A stretch of 64,000 nt of DNA from Amaurobius ferox (taxonomy: Eukaryota; Arthropoda; Arachnida; Araneae; Amaurobiidae): contig OX578138.1 of assembly GCA_951213105.1 (NCBI GenBank), positions 98,042,614 through 98,106,613 on the forward strand. Direction: 5' to 3'. Position numbers and translations under genes: made by a program. Below are positions 48,221 to 57,685 of the stretch, in pieces. Positions within the stretch are counted from its first letter, which is position 1. Every line of letters begins with the position of its first letter. Under the pieces are notes generated by a model that searched no databases, was not told where the DNA came from, and saw only the letters and a program-made list of their open reading frames with translations.

Positions 48221-48884
48221 GTAGTGTTGGCTGTTGAGTGTACCGGCAATGCCTATTAGGGGGTGCGGGAGTAAAATCCAATGCCACCCCAAACCATAAC
48301 GCCAGGTGAAGGACCGGCATGGCGATGCATAATGCAAGAGTTATGCACTCTCTCGCCACGGTACCGCCAAACCCGGATACGACCATCGTCGTGTTGTAGA
48401 CAGAATCGTGATTCGTCTGAAAACACAATGCCGTGCCATTCGTTTGTCCATGTCCGGCGTTCAACGCACCATTGCAGCCGCATACGCCTATGGTCTGGAG
48501 TCAAAGGTAATCGCAGCAATGAACGCCTTGCTGAAATTGTCCGTTGCTGCAGACGATGTCGAATGGTACGTGCTGACACAGATTGTTGTGAAACAGACCT
48601 TAATTCTTGCGCTAGGGTTGTTGATGTTGCAGTGCGATCCATCATTGCCATGTGCACAATATGCCTGTCCTCACGTTCGGTGGTGCGACGAGGCTGGTGC
48701 AATCGTTCCTGTCGGTTGGTCCGTCCCTCCTGCACCCACTGATTCCATATTCGCATCACTGTGGCTTGATTTCGTCCAACACGAGCACCGATTTCTCGGA
48801 AGGGCAATCTCTATAAGCCACAATTCTTCCTCTGTCAAACTCAGAAAAGTGCTGAAATGGCTGCCGTATTCTTCGACGAGGCAT
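48221..48884 (-). pseudogene. Tc1 transposase, N-terminal and central part
   Basis: Starts MPRRRIRQPFQHFSEFDRG at 48884. A frameshift near 48800 leads to a paired-like helix-turn-helix (FREIGARVGRNQATVMRIWN) and a second DNA-binding region (TTLAQELRSVSQQSVSARTI). The first catalytic Asp is in WHGIVFSDESRFCLQ, followed by GVMVWGGIGF. It is interrupted at QHYI by the element at 44427-48216. Confidence 0.88.
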
Positions 48885-49118
48885 ACTGAAGCTTCCCACA
48901 CAAAAATACCGGGTGAAAACAACATTCCTGTACTTAAAAACAGCCTTCTCTTCTCCCCTTATATAGTTCTTGTAGGTGGCGCTACTGGCGCACATGATTT
49001 GCATATGAGCTAAAATTCTAATCATTTGTATTCCCTATCGAGGTCTAAATATGGTGCAAATTTCATGCTTATTGGATGCTTCCTTTATGGCGTTGCATTT
49101 TGGATGGCCAGCAGTGTA

Positions 49119-49650
49119 TATATGAGATATGTTGACAGGCATAATAGACCCCAATTATCAATTCGACTTTACATTTTATCCTGAAGATTTAAAACTAATC
49201 AAGACAATAGAAAGTAATCCAAAGGAAGTTAACTTCCTAGATCTCAATATTAGATACGACTAGGATCACATTATATTTAATATATATGAAAAACGAGCAA
49301 ATTTTGATATAAAGATCAATTATCTGACGCATTGGTATAGCAATATACATCGCAACATATTCCGTAATGTTATTATACAACATCTAAAAAGACATCAACG
49401 AATCATCAACAATGAAAGGGAAAGAATAAATAGAGATGTGTTTGTCATAGGGGAAGCATTGCGATAAAAGTATCCTAAGGCATTTTTAAAACATCAACTA
49501 GATAATCATTACAAAAATAAATATTCACAAGTACATGAAATCATGGAAGTTTGTAATGATAAAATAGCAACAAAAAGAAAAAAAAGATTTGGATCAAGAT
49601 TTTATAACAACTACTTTCACTCATGTCGAAAGAAGAAACAACTGAATGTT
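49119..49650 (+). pseudogene. Reverse transcriptase, 3' fragment
   Basis: Resumes right after the Tc1 TA with motif-C-like RYVD, then a frameshift. It then reads DPNYQFDFTFYPEDLKLIK and NPKEVNFLDLNIRYD (motif D/E region; relatives have S-F-L-D-L-N-I), FNIYEKRANFDIKIN and a basic C-terminus (KRKKRFGSRFYNNYFHS). At least two stops interrupt it (TAG at 49261, TAA near 49467). No GIY-YIG endonuclease motif is seen. Confidence 0.75.
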
Positions 49651-50667
49651 GTAATGACTTGAAACAACTGAATGTTGTAATGACATTCATTCATTCATGT
49701 GAAACATAGTATGGCTTATGACTGTTTAAAATAAGGAGAAGGATGAATTCTTATTCCATATTGTTCTTTGGATCATGACAGCGTTCTATGGGAATTAGGT
49801 ATAATTTCTTCTTTACTCCTTTGAAAATCAAGGTCTATTCTTTCGAAGTACATACATTGGAGAAGTGCTACGGGAATTGTTGCCATACCGGGAGTGTGCC
49901 GCGGCCAAGCAGCATGCTGAAACCGGGGATTTAAGGGGACACAATCCCCCCTTAGGCTTTTTTAGCATATTGCCCGTTAGCCTTCCCATCCATTTTTTAA
50001 TCCATTTGTATCCTATTTATATCTTATTTTACTATATTTCATATAATGAGGAAAATGCTGCATTGCGCATTTCATTTATATGAATTTTTAATCTCAAACT
50101 TTTAATCTTTTCATGTTTTAGATGCACAGAAATTTCTACTAGAAATAGTTCATAGATATAATCTATCTATTTCTTCAGAAACATACATTTTTGTGTTTGC
50201 TTCTACAAAAAACTTGGACATGATTAGATTTTTGTAGAGGTGAACAATTCATGATTTAGGCTTAGAACCTTGTCCACGTGTATAGGGTTAGTACTTGATT
50301 TCGTTTGTTATTCTTTTTTCGAATCCATACCTTTGTATTTTGATACTTTTCATTGACTTGTTGATTCTATATTTATTTTATTTATTTTTTTTCCCATTAG
50401 TTTGAGGAATTGTTGATTTTTACTTTTGTTTTGTAAGCCTGTTAGATAGTTGAATTTTTGTGTTACAGCTTCTCACTTTTCTTTCATTGGATCTTCAAAC
50501 CCTTTTATTCTTATTGAAATCATTTTATTTATTAGCTGCATTTGTGCAATAAATTAAATGAATTTTGTTTTGTCATTCTTATTTATGCAATTTTTATATT
50601 TGCATAATTGCAAAGTTTTCATGATTTTTAAAGTTTGCTACGATATTTATTTATATATATATATATA
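49651..50667. other. Tail of the RT element and AT-rich intron
   Basis: A short direct repeat (gaaacaactgaatgttgtaa) occurs at about 49637 and 49662. A GC-richer patch is at 49865-49960. The inverted end of the RT element is at ~49997-50034. The rest is AT-rich with no exon. Confidence 0.45.
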
Positions 50668-52200
50668 CAGGTTGTCCCATCAAGACTACTCAAACTCTGC
50701 ACAGCCAGATTCCTTGCTTGGAATGCATAAAAATTGGCCAAAGAACTGTACCTCTACGACCCATAGTTTGAGAAAAATGCGAGAGAAAAGTGTGACATCA
50801 TATCAAATACCAATGTTCATGTTTCCATAATGCAACTTTAATGGAAACATGAACATTGGTATTTGCATATGTTTACATAGGAAGATGTTCAAAATGTCCA
50901 CCGTGCATATCGAGGCATGCATGCGCGAAGTGAAATGGCTGACTACACACGCTGCTGCAGCATGGTGTCCACAAAAGTACACGCAGCATGAAGACGAGCA
51001 ACTAAGTCACTTTCTGTAGTAACTAGGTCTCAATAGACCAATTTCTTCAGATGGTCCCATAAGAAGAAATCCAAAGGTGTCAGATCTGGCGATTGTGGCG
51101 GCCATAAAACCGGACCCCCACGTCCAATCCAGCGGCCTGTGTATTCCATATCCAGCCAATTACGTACAGGAGAGCTGAAATGCGTCGGAGCTCCATCATG
51201 CTGGAACCATATGCCATGTATTGCCGCTAAGGGTATGTCATCTAGGAAATCGGTTAACACATTACGGAGAAATAAGTATGAATGTCCCGTGAGCTGTTCA
51301 GGCAGCAGATATGGTCAAATCATGCGATTGCCTAGTATGCCAGCTCACACATTTACAGACCAGCAGACCTGAAGTCTCTGCGTTTGAATTGCCTGAGGAT
51401 TGGATTCTGACCACATATAACTGTTGTGACTGTTGAAACCCCCATCACGTGTGAAGCATGCTTCATCCGTCCACAAAAGTTAATGCATCGCTGAAAGACA
51501 TCTGGATGTAGACCTTGCACGGACCTGTAGCGAAATGGGTATAGCCCCTCTACCCGTAATAGCCTGTGCACAGTACTGCTACTCGCATTCAGCTCTTGGC
51601 TAGTACACGTGTGCTCAACTCGGGAGCTTCTTCCACCCGCCGAAGTATTGCATCTTCCTGTGCTAGCGTAAGCCTGCAGTGTGTTCTTCCACCAACATCT
51701 TGGAGATTGTATGTCGGGTCGACGCTTTCCGTATTTCTCAGTCTGTCGTCCAACCTGCGGATGACTTTGGCATCAGGAGGACAGCATGATGGATAATGAC
51801 GGGCATACTCCCTAGCAGTTCGTAAATCATTACCATTACATTGACCACAGATAAAGTACATATCGTAATATTCACGAACGGAATACATTATCACCTTGCG
51901 AAGATTACCAGTAGCTACTAGATGCAGCCTTTTAAATACGATTCAAACGACGGCTTGATGTCATTCCATGGAACGCGCATGCATGCCTCGATATATGCGG
52001 CGGACATTTTGAACATATTCCTATGTAAACATACACAAATACCGATGTTCATGTTTACAATAAAGTTGTTTTTTCGTACACCGGTTATGATGTCATACTT
52101 TTCTCTCGCATTTTTCTCGAAAACTATGGGTCGTAGAGGTACAGTTCTTTAGCTAATTTTTATGTATTCCAAGAGAGGACGGTCTTGATGGGACACCCTG
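50668..52200 (-). mobile_element. DD41D (Visitor-like) DNA transposon, decayed
   Basis: A 1533-bp element with ends CAGGTTGTCCCATCAAGAC / CAGGGTGTCCCATCAAGAC in a (TA)n target. The inverted repeats extend roughly 160-350 bp with interruptions: gtacctctacgacccatagt at 50748 and its complement near 52130; aaatgtccaccgtgcatat near 50893 and its complement near 51990. The transposase is on the minus strand, 51894-51030. Confidence 0.9.
51030..51894 (-). pseudogene. DUF4817/DD41D transposase, frameshifted
   Basis: The N-terminus YSVREYYDMYFICGQCNGN is the DUF4817-type start found in many arthropod transposases. It then goes through YNLQDVGGRTHCRLTLAQED, RLLRVEGLYPFRYRSVQGLH, GIWFQHDGAPTHFSSPVRNW and WPPQSPDLTPLDFFLWDHLK. 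Counting from the Asp of QHDGAP to the Asp of PLDFF gives 41 residues between, i.e. DD41D. Frame changes occur near 51585 and 51360, so no full protein can be made. Confidence 0.88.
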
Positions 52201-52210
52201 TATATATATA

Positions 52211-52871
52211 TACAGGGAGTCTAGTGCTATTGGTACCCAATAGCTATTTCCTCAACCGTTAGTCACAGAGATACACTTCCAATTGCAAAAATGTTTTAAA
52301 TTTTAAAATCTATTATCTTAGAAACAGTTTAAATCAATAAACACATTTCTGAAAGAAATACGAAATATAAATTTTTATACAATTCCCCAGTTCTACCAAT
52401 TATATTTAGGAAAATCATCATACAATTTTATGCAAAATAAAAAAAAAATCATCCTTTTATGACCAAAATTGACAGACTTATAGTTGTTTAAAGTTGAAGC
52501 ACTTTGTGTGCTGAGAAATGGTCAATAAGGTACCTGATTGGTTGGTTGCCTGAACAGGACATTTTTATGCGTGGAAAAGAGACTAAGTCATAAAGTTTAA
52601 TGCTTCATTACTGTGAATTTTGGTTGTAAAAGGAAGATTTTTACTTTACGTGAAATTGTATGAGGATGATTTTCCTAAACATAATTGGTAGGACCGGGGG
52701 ACCGTATACAAATTTATATTCCATATTTCGTTCAGAAATTTATTTATTGATTTAAACTGTTTCTAAGATAATAGATTTTAAAATTTAAAACATTTTTTCA
52801 ATTGGAAGTATATCTCTGTGACTAACGGTTGAGGAAATAGCCATTGGGCACTGATAGCACTGGACACTCTG
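52211..52871. mobile_element. TA-flanked MITE with ~200-bp inverted repeats
   Basis: Ends CAGGGAGTCTAGTGCTAT and, in complement, CAGAGTGTCCAGTGCTAT, with TA at 52209-52210 and 52872-52873. Inner shared words are ctcaaccgttagtcacagag and ttagaaacagtttaaatcaa. No coding capacity. The CAGGG..TA end suits an IS630/Tc1-mariner relative. Confidence 0.85.
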
Positions 52872-53027
52872 TATATTCAAAGTAAAAGAAAAGTTAAGAA
52901 TTGAGACAGAAAAAAAATCATCTGCCCAATGTTATTTTTAAAGAAGTAAATAATTTATGTATATCTTATCAAAATCTGAATAAAAAAAATTGGTCAAAAA
53001 TGTTTATGGTAAATAAAAACAACTCAC

Positions 53028-53126
53028 TTGGTGCTTTTCGGTAATCATATGGAGCACCCTTAATGTCCACTCCTCTTTTATATCCCATGGATACAAGTCG
53101 TTCCACAATAGAAACAAAATATGCAC
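53028..53126 (-). CDS. PLA2G15: Lysosomal phospholipase A2 / LCAT-family enzyme, first exon found in the window
   Basis: A 99-bp exon, acceptor tacttccag, donor gtgagt, entering after one base and leaving after one. It encodes [20 protein letters not shown] then [12 protein letters not shown]. It matches the family segment Y-F-x-x-x-V-E-x-L-V-x-x-G-Y-x-R-G-x-x-x-x-G-A-P-Y-D-W-R-x-x-P, and the split codon gives Asn-Glu at the join to 42185. Tyr replaces the usual Trp in G-A-P-Y-D-W-R. Exons for the signal peptide and the N-terminal G-D-G-G-S region should lie at higher coordinates; I did not find them up to 64000. Confidence 0.93.
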
Positions 53127-53128
53127 CT

Positions 53129-54566
53129 GGAAGTATACGTAAAATAGACCCTTTTTCTGGTTATTAATCATGCTTTAAATTTCACAAAATAATTGCAATG
53201 CAGTAAATAATGACTATAACATTGATAACAATTTGAAATGCATCCATCCATAATTTGTAAAGTGCTAAAAAAATCCACATTTCTTGAGTTCTAATCATTG
53301 GCACTAGATACATACATATATAATGTAATTTTTTAAATGGATTTCCATGGTCAGCTATAGTTTGCTTTTGCACAACTTTTTTCACCATTATTTTAAGAAA
53401 AATTCTCTCATGCAATTTTTTATGCGTAAATGACTCTATATATTACAAACTTTCCAATATAAAGTTTAGCCATACTAACATAAATAAATTTTGGCAACTA
53501 AGACTTGAGAAACCCATACTCATTTTAGACACATGAGGAGTTTAATCATAGACAATTTAAAGTAGATATACAAAGTATCCACACACAAATAAGGGTGTTA
53601 ACTACCCACACTGCAGCCCCCAATAATGGTGAACTAGATTACACTCGCACTATATATAACAGCATCCACTGAAAACAAGGCCGACTTAGCCTAACTGGGG
53701 CCCGGAGCAGACACTCCTTTGGGGTTCTGCCCATTTCTCGACATATATGAAATGAACACAAATATTTTTTCAAAAACATAATTGCATTCTAGAAAAAGGT
53801 ATAAAAAATTATGTTTTAACATATTTTAAGCAAAATTAAATAATTGGCAACTTTCTATCATAACCAAGAAGCAAACATACTCTACATCTTGAATTAGTGT
53901 GATCTTATCCCCAAAATGAATCTTTTCACTGGGCAAGACTATTCTGGTGGTATAATTTTTATTTTATTTTATTTTTTGGAGGGGGGGGGGGAGGGGGAAG
54001 ACTCTTCAATGATACAATTATGTTCAATTGAGACCCCATTAATGTGGGGGCCCAGGACAGTTGCCCTACATTAGTCAGGCCCTAATTAGACAGGTTTTAC
54101 ATTTATTATACACTTGTCAACATAGAACAGCTGATATCTACAATGGCAGGAAAAACTTACAGGGTTTATACTGCCTTTTTAGATGAAAGGTAGAAACAAA
54201 AACAGTCTTTCTTAAAGAGGTAAAAAAATTAGGAATTGGAAATCTGTATTTAAGCTTTTCCTATGACAGATTCAGGCTTCAAAGTTTTCAGCAAATTAGT
54301 GTGGACTTCATTACATTTAGAATACAAGATATGAATTAAAGGGCCTTTAAAGAAAAAGAAACTGTAAATGTATAAGATAATGCAATAATAATAAGTTGCA
54401 TATAGGTTCGAGTATTAGGATCATTTAAATACTGCCTCATTCTTTTACATTCAGCATTTGATAAAATATTAGAAAAAAATAAAAATAAACACTATATTAT
54501 CGGATGATGTCTTTTAGCACTGGTTCAATAGTCAGCCATCTAGTGTTAACATAACATAAAAGAAAA
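53129..54566. other. Intron or upstream DNA with an interspersed repeat
   Basis: Bases 53745-53815 match 5393-5450. A GC-richer patch (53690-53730; ggcccggagcagacactcc) and a G-rich run (53979-53998) lie nearby. No exon supported. Confidence 0.45.
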
Positions 54567-54950
54567 TTATTTTAAACATTTAAAACAGACTAAATTCAAG
54601 CAAAATTTTCCTTTTGTACAGCACTTGTTTTGAAAAAAGGCAAACTCATCAATGTCTATATTCAAAAATTTCAAACCTTTCGATATTGCATTGTGAATTT
54701 TATATAGAAAACATGTGCCAATATTTAGGAGTTCTGCTTCTCCAATTGCTTGTAGCTCAAAACTTGATTTCTTTAACACCAATTTATTTATATTTGGGTC
54801 ATCCATTGACAATATGGTAAGTTTATTAAGGACAACTGATGTTTCAAATTTTTAAGCAAAGTTTTTCACAATTACAAAGTTCTTTCACTATTTCTGCTGT
54901 TGCATGCCTTAGAATTGTTAAATAAGCACATTTACACATTTTTCGATTAT
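54567..54950 (-). pseudogene. hAT-like transposase fragment
   Basis: The minus strand reads HATAEIVKELCN (about 54905-54860), then after frame breaks LSMDDPNINKLVLKKSSFEL and LLNIGTCFLYKIHNAISKGL. The element at 57686-60838 has the parallel text SSDFLGHATADILFENINEK and LLNIGSCGIHIMHNSFSLGC in the same order. So it is a second, more decayed member of the same transposase family. I could not find its ends. Confidence 0.7.
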
Positions 54951-55335
54951 TAGTAGTACAGTACATACACATAAAATTGCATTTTTTACCTAAGCAGTAG
55001 TAGTTTCATCAAATGTAAGTGAATATATATATGTGTTGTCCATATTTTGTCACATATCTTTAAAGATCCTGGAAGTGAAATATGGAGCAATTCCATGGGA
55101 TATAATGTAAAATATTTTTTCTATCCAGATTGGCATAATATATGAAAATAAATTTTTCTTTTTTAAAAAGTAGGAAAAAGCAGTGAAAATATTAGAAATA
55201 ATTAAAATGTTTTAAGAAGTAGGAGTGTGAACCCTGAACTTGTATATGTCGCAATTATATGAATTTCTATGAGAATTGGCAAATTCAGTCCCTACAACAT
55301 AGCTAACTTCAAATTACTTGAAAATTTAACTCGAG

Positions 55336-55447
55336 CTAAATGAAGGTGCAACTTTGTGATGGGCTAAATGAAGGTGCAACTTTGTTATGGGATAAATGAA
55401 GGTGCAACTTTGTTATGGGATAAATGAAGGTGCAACTTTGTTATGGA
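55336..55447. repeat. 28-bp minisatellite, four units
   Basis: Unit gctaaatgaaggtgcaactt + tgtgatgg, with g/a and g/t variants between units; four units with little divergence. Confidence 0.9.
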
Positions 55448-55892
55448 GTATGTAAGTGTTAGTTTTGTATGCTTACAGAAAATCTTCAGTGAACATATGG
55501 AACTTTTACTCTTGATTAAGATTTAATTAATCATATGAAAGTTTTAAAATACAGTACAGGATCTATTATCCGGAATGCTTGGGACTTCAGGCATTCTGGA
55601 TAAGGGGTTTTTCCGTAATTCGGAACACTCTTTCTAAAACTTACTGGAATGGTCTCAAATGTCGTTATAGAAAATTATAATTCATTTTAAAAACATAAAT
55701 GTATTAAAAAAAAGCTTTTTTACAATCTATATGGGTTAACTAAAATACAAATTACATGTAATTATAGTATCAAATTTAGTGATTAAGAAAAATTTTGAAA
55801 GAAAAAAATGTCTGAAAAAAGTTGATTATTCAGGGTAGTTATTAGAAGTCTTTTTTTTTTTTTTTAACATTTCAACTAAAGTGGGCTCTCAC

Positions 55893-56077
55893 CATATTCA
55901 TCTAATATTTTGGCAGAAGCACCTTTGTTCATGACATATGTTTCAAAATATTTTAAAGTACTTTTAATAAAATTAAGATGAGAAGGATGTTCATTTTTAA
56001 TTGAAACAAGATATTCAACTATGGGTGCAAATATATCAAATTCTAATTTATGCTCTTCAAATGCATTTCTAATAAGC
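55893..56077 (-). CDS. Candidate exon of an unidentified protein
   Basis: An open 61-codon stretch with a gtgaga donor (phase 1) and a weak ataaag acceptor (phase 2). Its residue mix looks like a real soluble helical protein: FEEHKLEFDIFAPIVEYLVS, then IKNEHPSHLNFIKSTLKYFE and MNKGASAKILDEYG. I recognise no family. A better-looking acceptor (ttatttattcag at ~56100) would put a TAA in frame, so it may be a decayed exon. Its exit phase would fit the exon at 53126, but the sequence is not what LCAT relatives have there. Confidence 0.4.
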
Positions 56078-56099
56078 CTTTATAATTCTAAATGCCTGA

Positions 56100-57685
56100 A
56101 TAAATAAAAAATTTTTAATTTCGTTATCCTAAACATATATCTCATTTTCAACAACAATATGTTTAAAAGATAATATCCCAGCATAAAAAGCACAAAAAAT
56201 ATAAAAATATTAGTGGATGGAAGCAGATTGAAAAAATGGAAAATATTTAAAAATAAAACGAAATATACCGGCAATAGTGTTTAAATAAAAAAAATTTCAC
56301 GATATTTCTAAACTTTCTTCTATAAATTACTAATTAATAAATGTAACACGTTAAAATCCCATAAATATACTGCAATGGAACTTTTAGCTAGGGTCAATTT
56401 TCGGTCCAAAATAGCCATTTTCATTCAAATAATAGGATTTAATTGAAAATTATTTTGATCTTGGAATTCCATCAACGTTTTTTAAAATATTGAAGATGTG
56501 TATATTTACACGGAGATGAAAAAAAAATGGATTTTCCCGAGAAAATGACAAGTTTATTGCTTAGGTTAAGTATTTAAAGAGATCGATCAGAAGGCCCTGA
56601 ATGACATTTTGTAGCTGCTATACTTTCCTCTGCATTTCGTCAAAAGTTAACTCTCATTAATTTCAGGAATTCCTTACTTAAACATACTTTCTATCATCTC
56701 GTAAATGCGCTGATGCCTCTCTTTTTTTTCATCTTTTCCAATAAATGTTTAATAAATTGTGCAAAATAGTGTGAATTCCACGCGGCACATCACGTTTGAA
56801 GAGCGTAGGATTTCTTTAGCGATATTGGGATATTTCTAGCGAAAAATTTGGAATACTTTTACCGAAAATCAAAGTCCCTGAACAAAACGCAGAAAATAAA
56901 ATGTAACGAATTCGGAAAAATCAAAACCTTTGTGTCTAGTGTGCTCTGCCCTATACACCCAGAAAAAAATGAAACGCCATTAAAAAAGCACCTTGCCGCG
57001 ACTTGTCTGTAACTAACTCCTGTATTATACTATACAGGAGTTAGTTACGGACATATCGCGGCTTCAATCGAAACTAGTGAAGAATGGAATGACGCGTCTC
57101 GCCGTCAATGTGACGGTCTCGCCCATGCCGGATCGTCACCTCTGAGAGCTACTATCAGGGGTGACGAACGGATGCAGCCGCTTAGGAAATGTTTGGGAAA
57201 AACGGTGCTAAAATAACGGTGTTCCGGAAAAGAGGAATTGTGGAACTTCTCGGAAAAAACATGATCCACGGACTATTTTCATTCGCTATTGCGAGAATTC
57301 CTCATGTTTGTTTCCGAAATTTAAGAAGAATCAGCGGCGGCGAGTGCGCGCAGCATTTTTTTCTGCGCGGTTTGCGTGTCCTATTTCAAACCCTCTAAAA
57401 TAGTAGGTTTCAATGCATTTTTTTTTATTGATATTGCTAATTAAAGCAAAAAAAGCATTTGGCGGGATTTTAAACAAAAAATCACTATTTGGCGCAATAT
57501 TTAGCAAATAATCGCTTGTTGGCACAGAATTTGGCATTATTTTGCCGTATTCCGGTTTTGGGAGAGTCCGGATATTGGAACGCCGGATAAGAGATCGCGT
57601 ACTGTACAACAAAAATATTATGTATAAAGTCTTATTATTGCGAAAAAAGTATTTTAAAATAACATAATATTTTACTTTATTAAAA
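56100..57685. other. No supported gene; one perfect hairpin
   Basis: AT-rich to 56900, then a more mixed segment (56950-57400) with a 15-bp perfect inverted repeat taactaactcctgta / tacaggagttagtta (57010-57024, 57033-57047). Open frames at 57189-57398 and 57331-57612 have no recognisable domain. Confidence 0.45.

Larger units (their letters stand above)
43922..49116 (-). mobile_element. Tc1-type DNA transposon (DD34E) with a 3.8-kb element inside it
   Basis: The terminal inverted repeats begin CACTGCTGGCCATCCAAAAT and are identical over 25 bp (43922-43946 and 49092-49116). TA is duplicated at 43920-43921 and 49117-49118. The transposase is on the minus strand, in two parts (48884-48221 and 44422-44058). 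Without the insert at 44427-48216 and one AAAT, the element would be about 1.4 kb, a normal Tc1 size. Confidence 0.92.
43522..50036 (+). mobile_element. Reverse-transcriptase element (Penelope-like?), broken by nested transposons
   Basis: The ends are an inverted pair: 43524-43552 (aaataagataaataggatac, aaatggatt) and its complement at about 49997-50034 (taatccatttgtatcctatt). Terminal repeats in inverted orientation are known for Penelope-like elements. Inside lie two halves of one reverse transcriptase, 43544-43919 and 49119-49650, separated by the Tc1 element at 43922-49116. Downstream, 49865-49990 is a more GC-rich tail of unknown role. The class assignment rests on the RT style and the inverted ends. 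Confidence 0.6.

Noticed and set aside
48281..49013. 153- and 201-residue plus-strand proteins
   Set aside because: They are antisense to the Tc1 transposase, which carries all the recognisable motifs on the minus strand.
55336..55447. A CRISPR-like array
   Set aside because: The 28-bp units are contiguous with no unique spacers, and the DNA is clearly eukaryotic.
57010..57047. The 15-bp hairpin as a terminator or mobile-element end
   Set aside because: No repeat copies, target duplication or T run is visible here; a chance or structural palindrome cannot be excluded.
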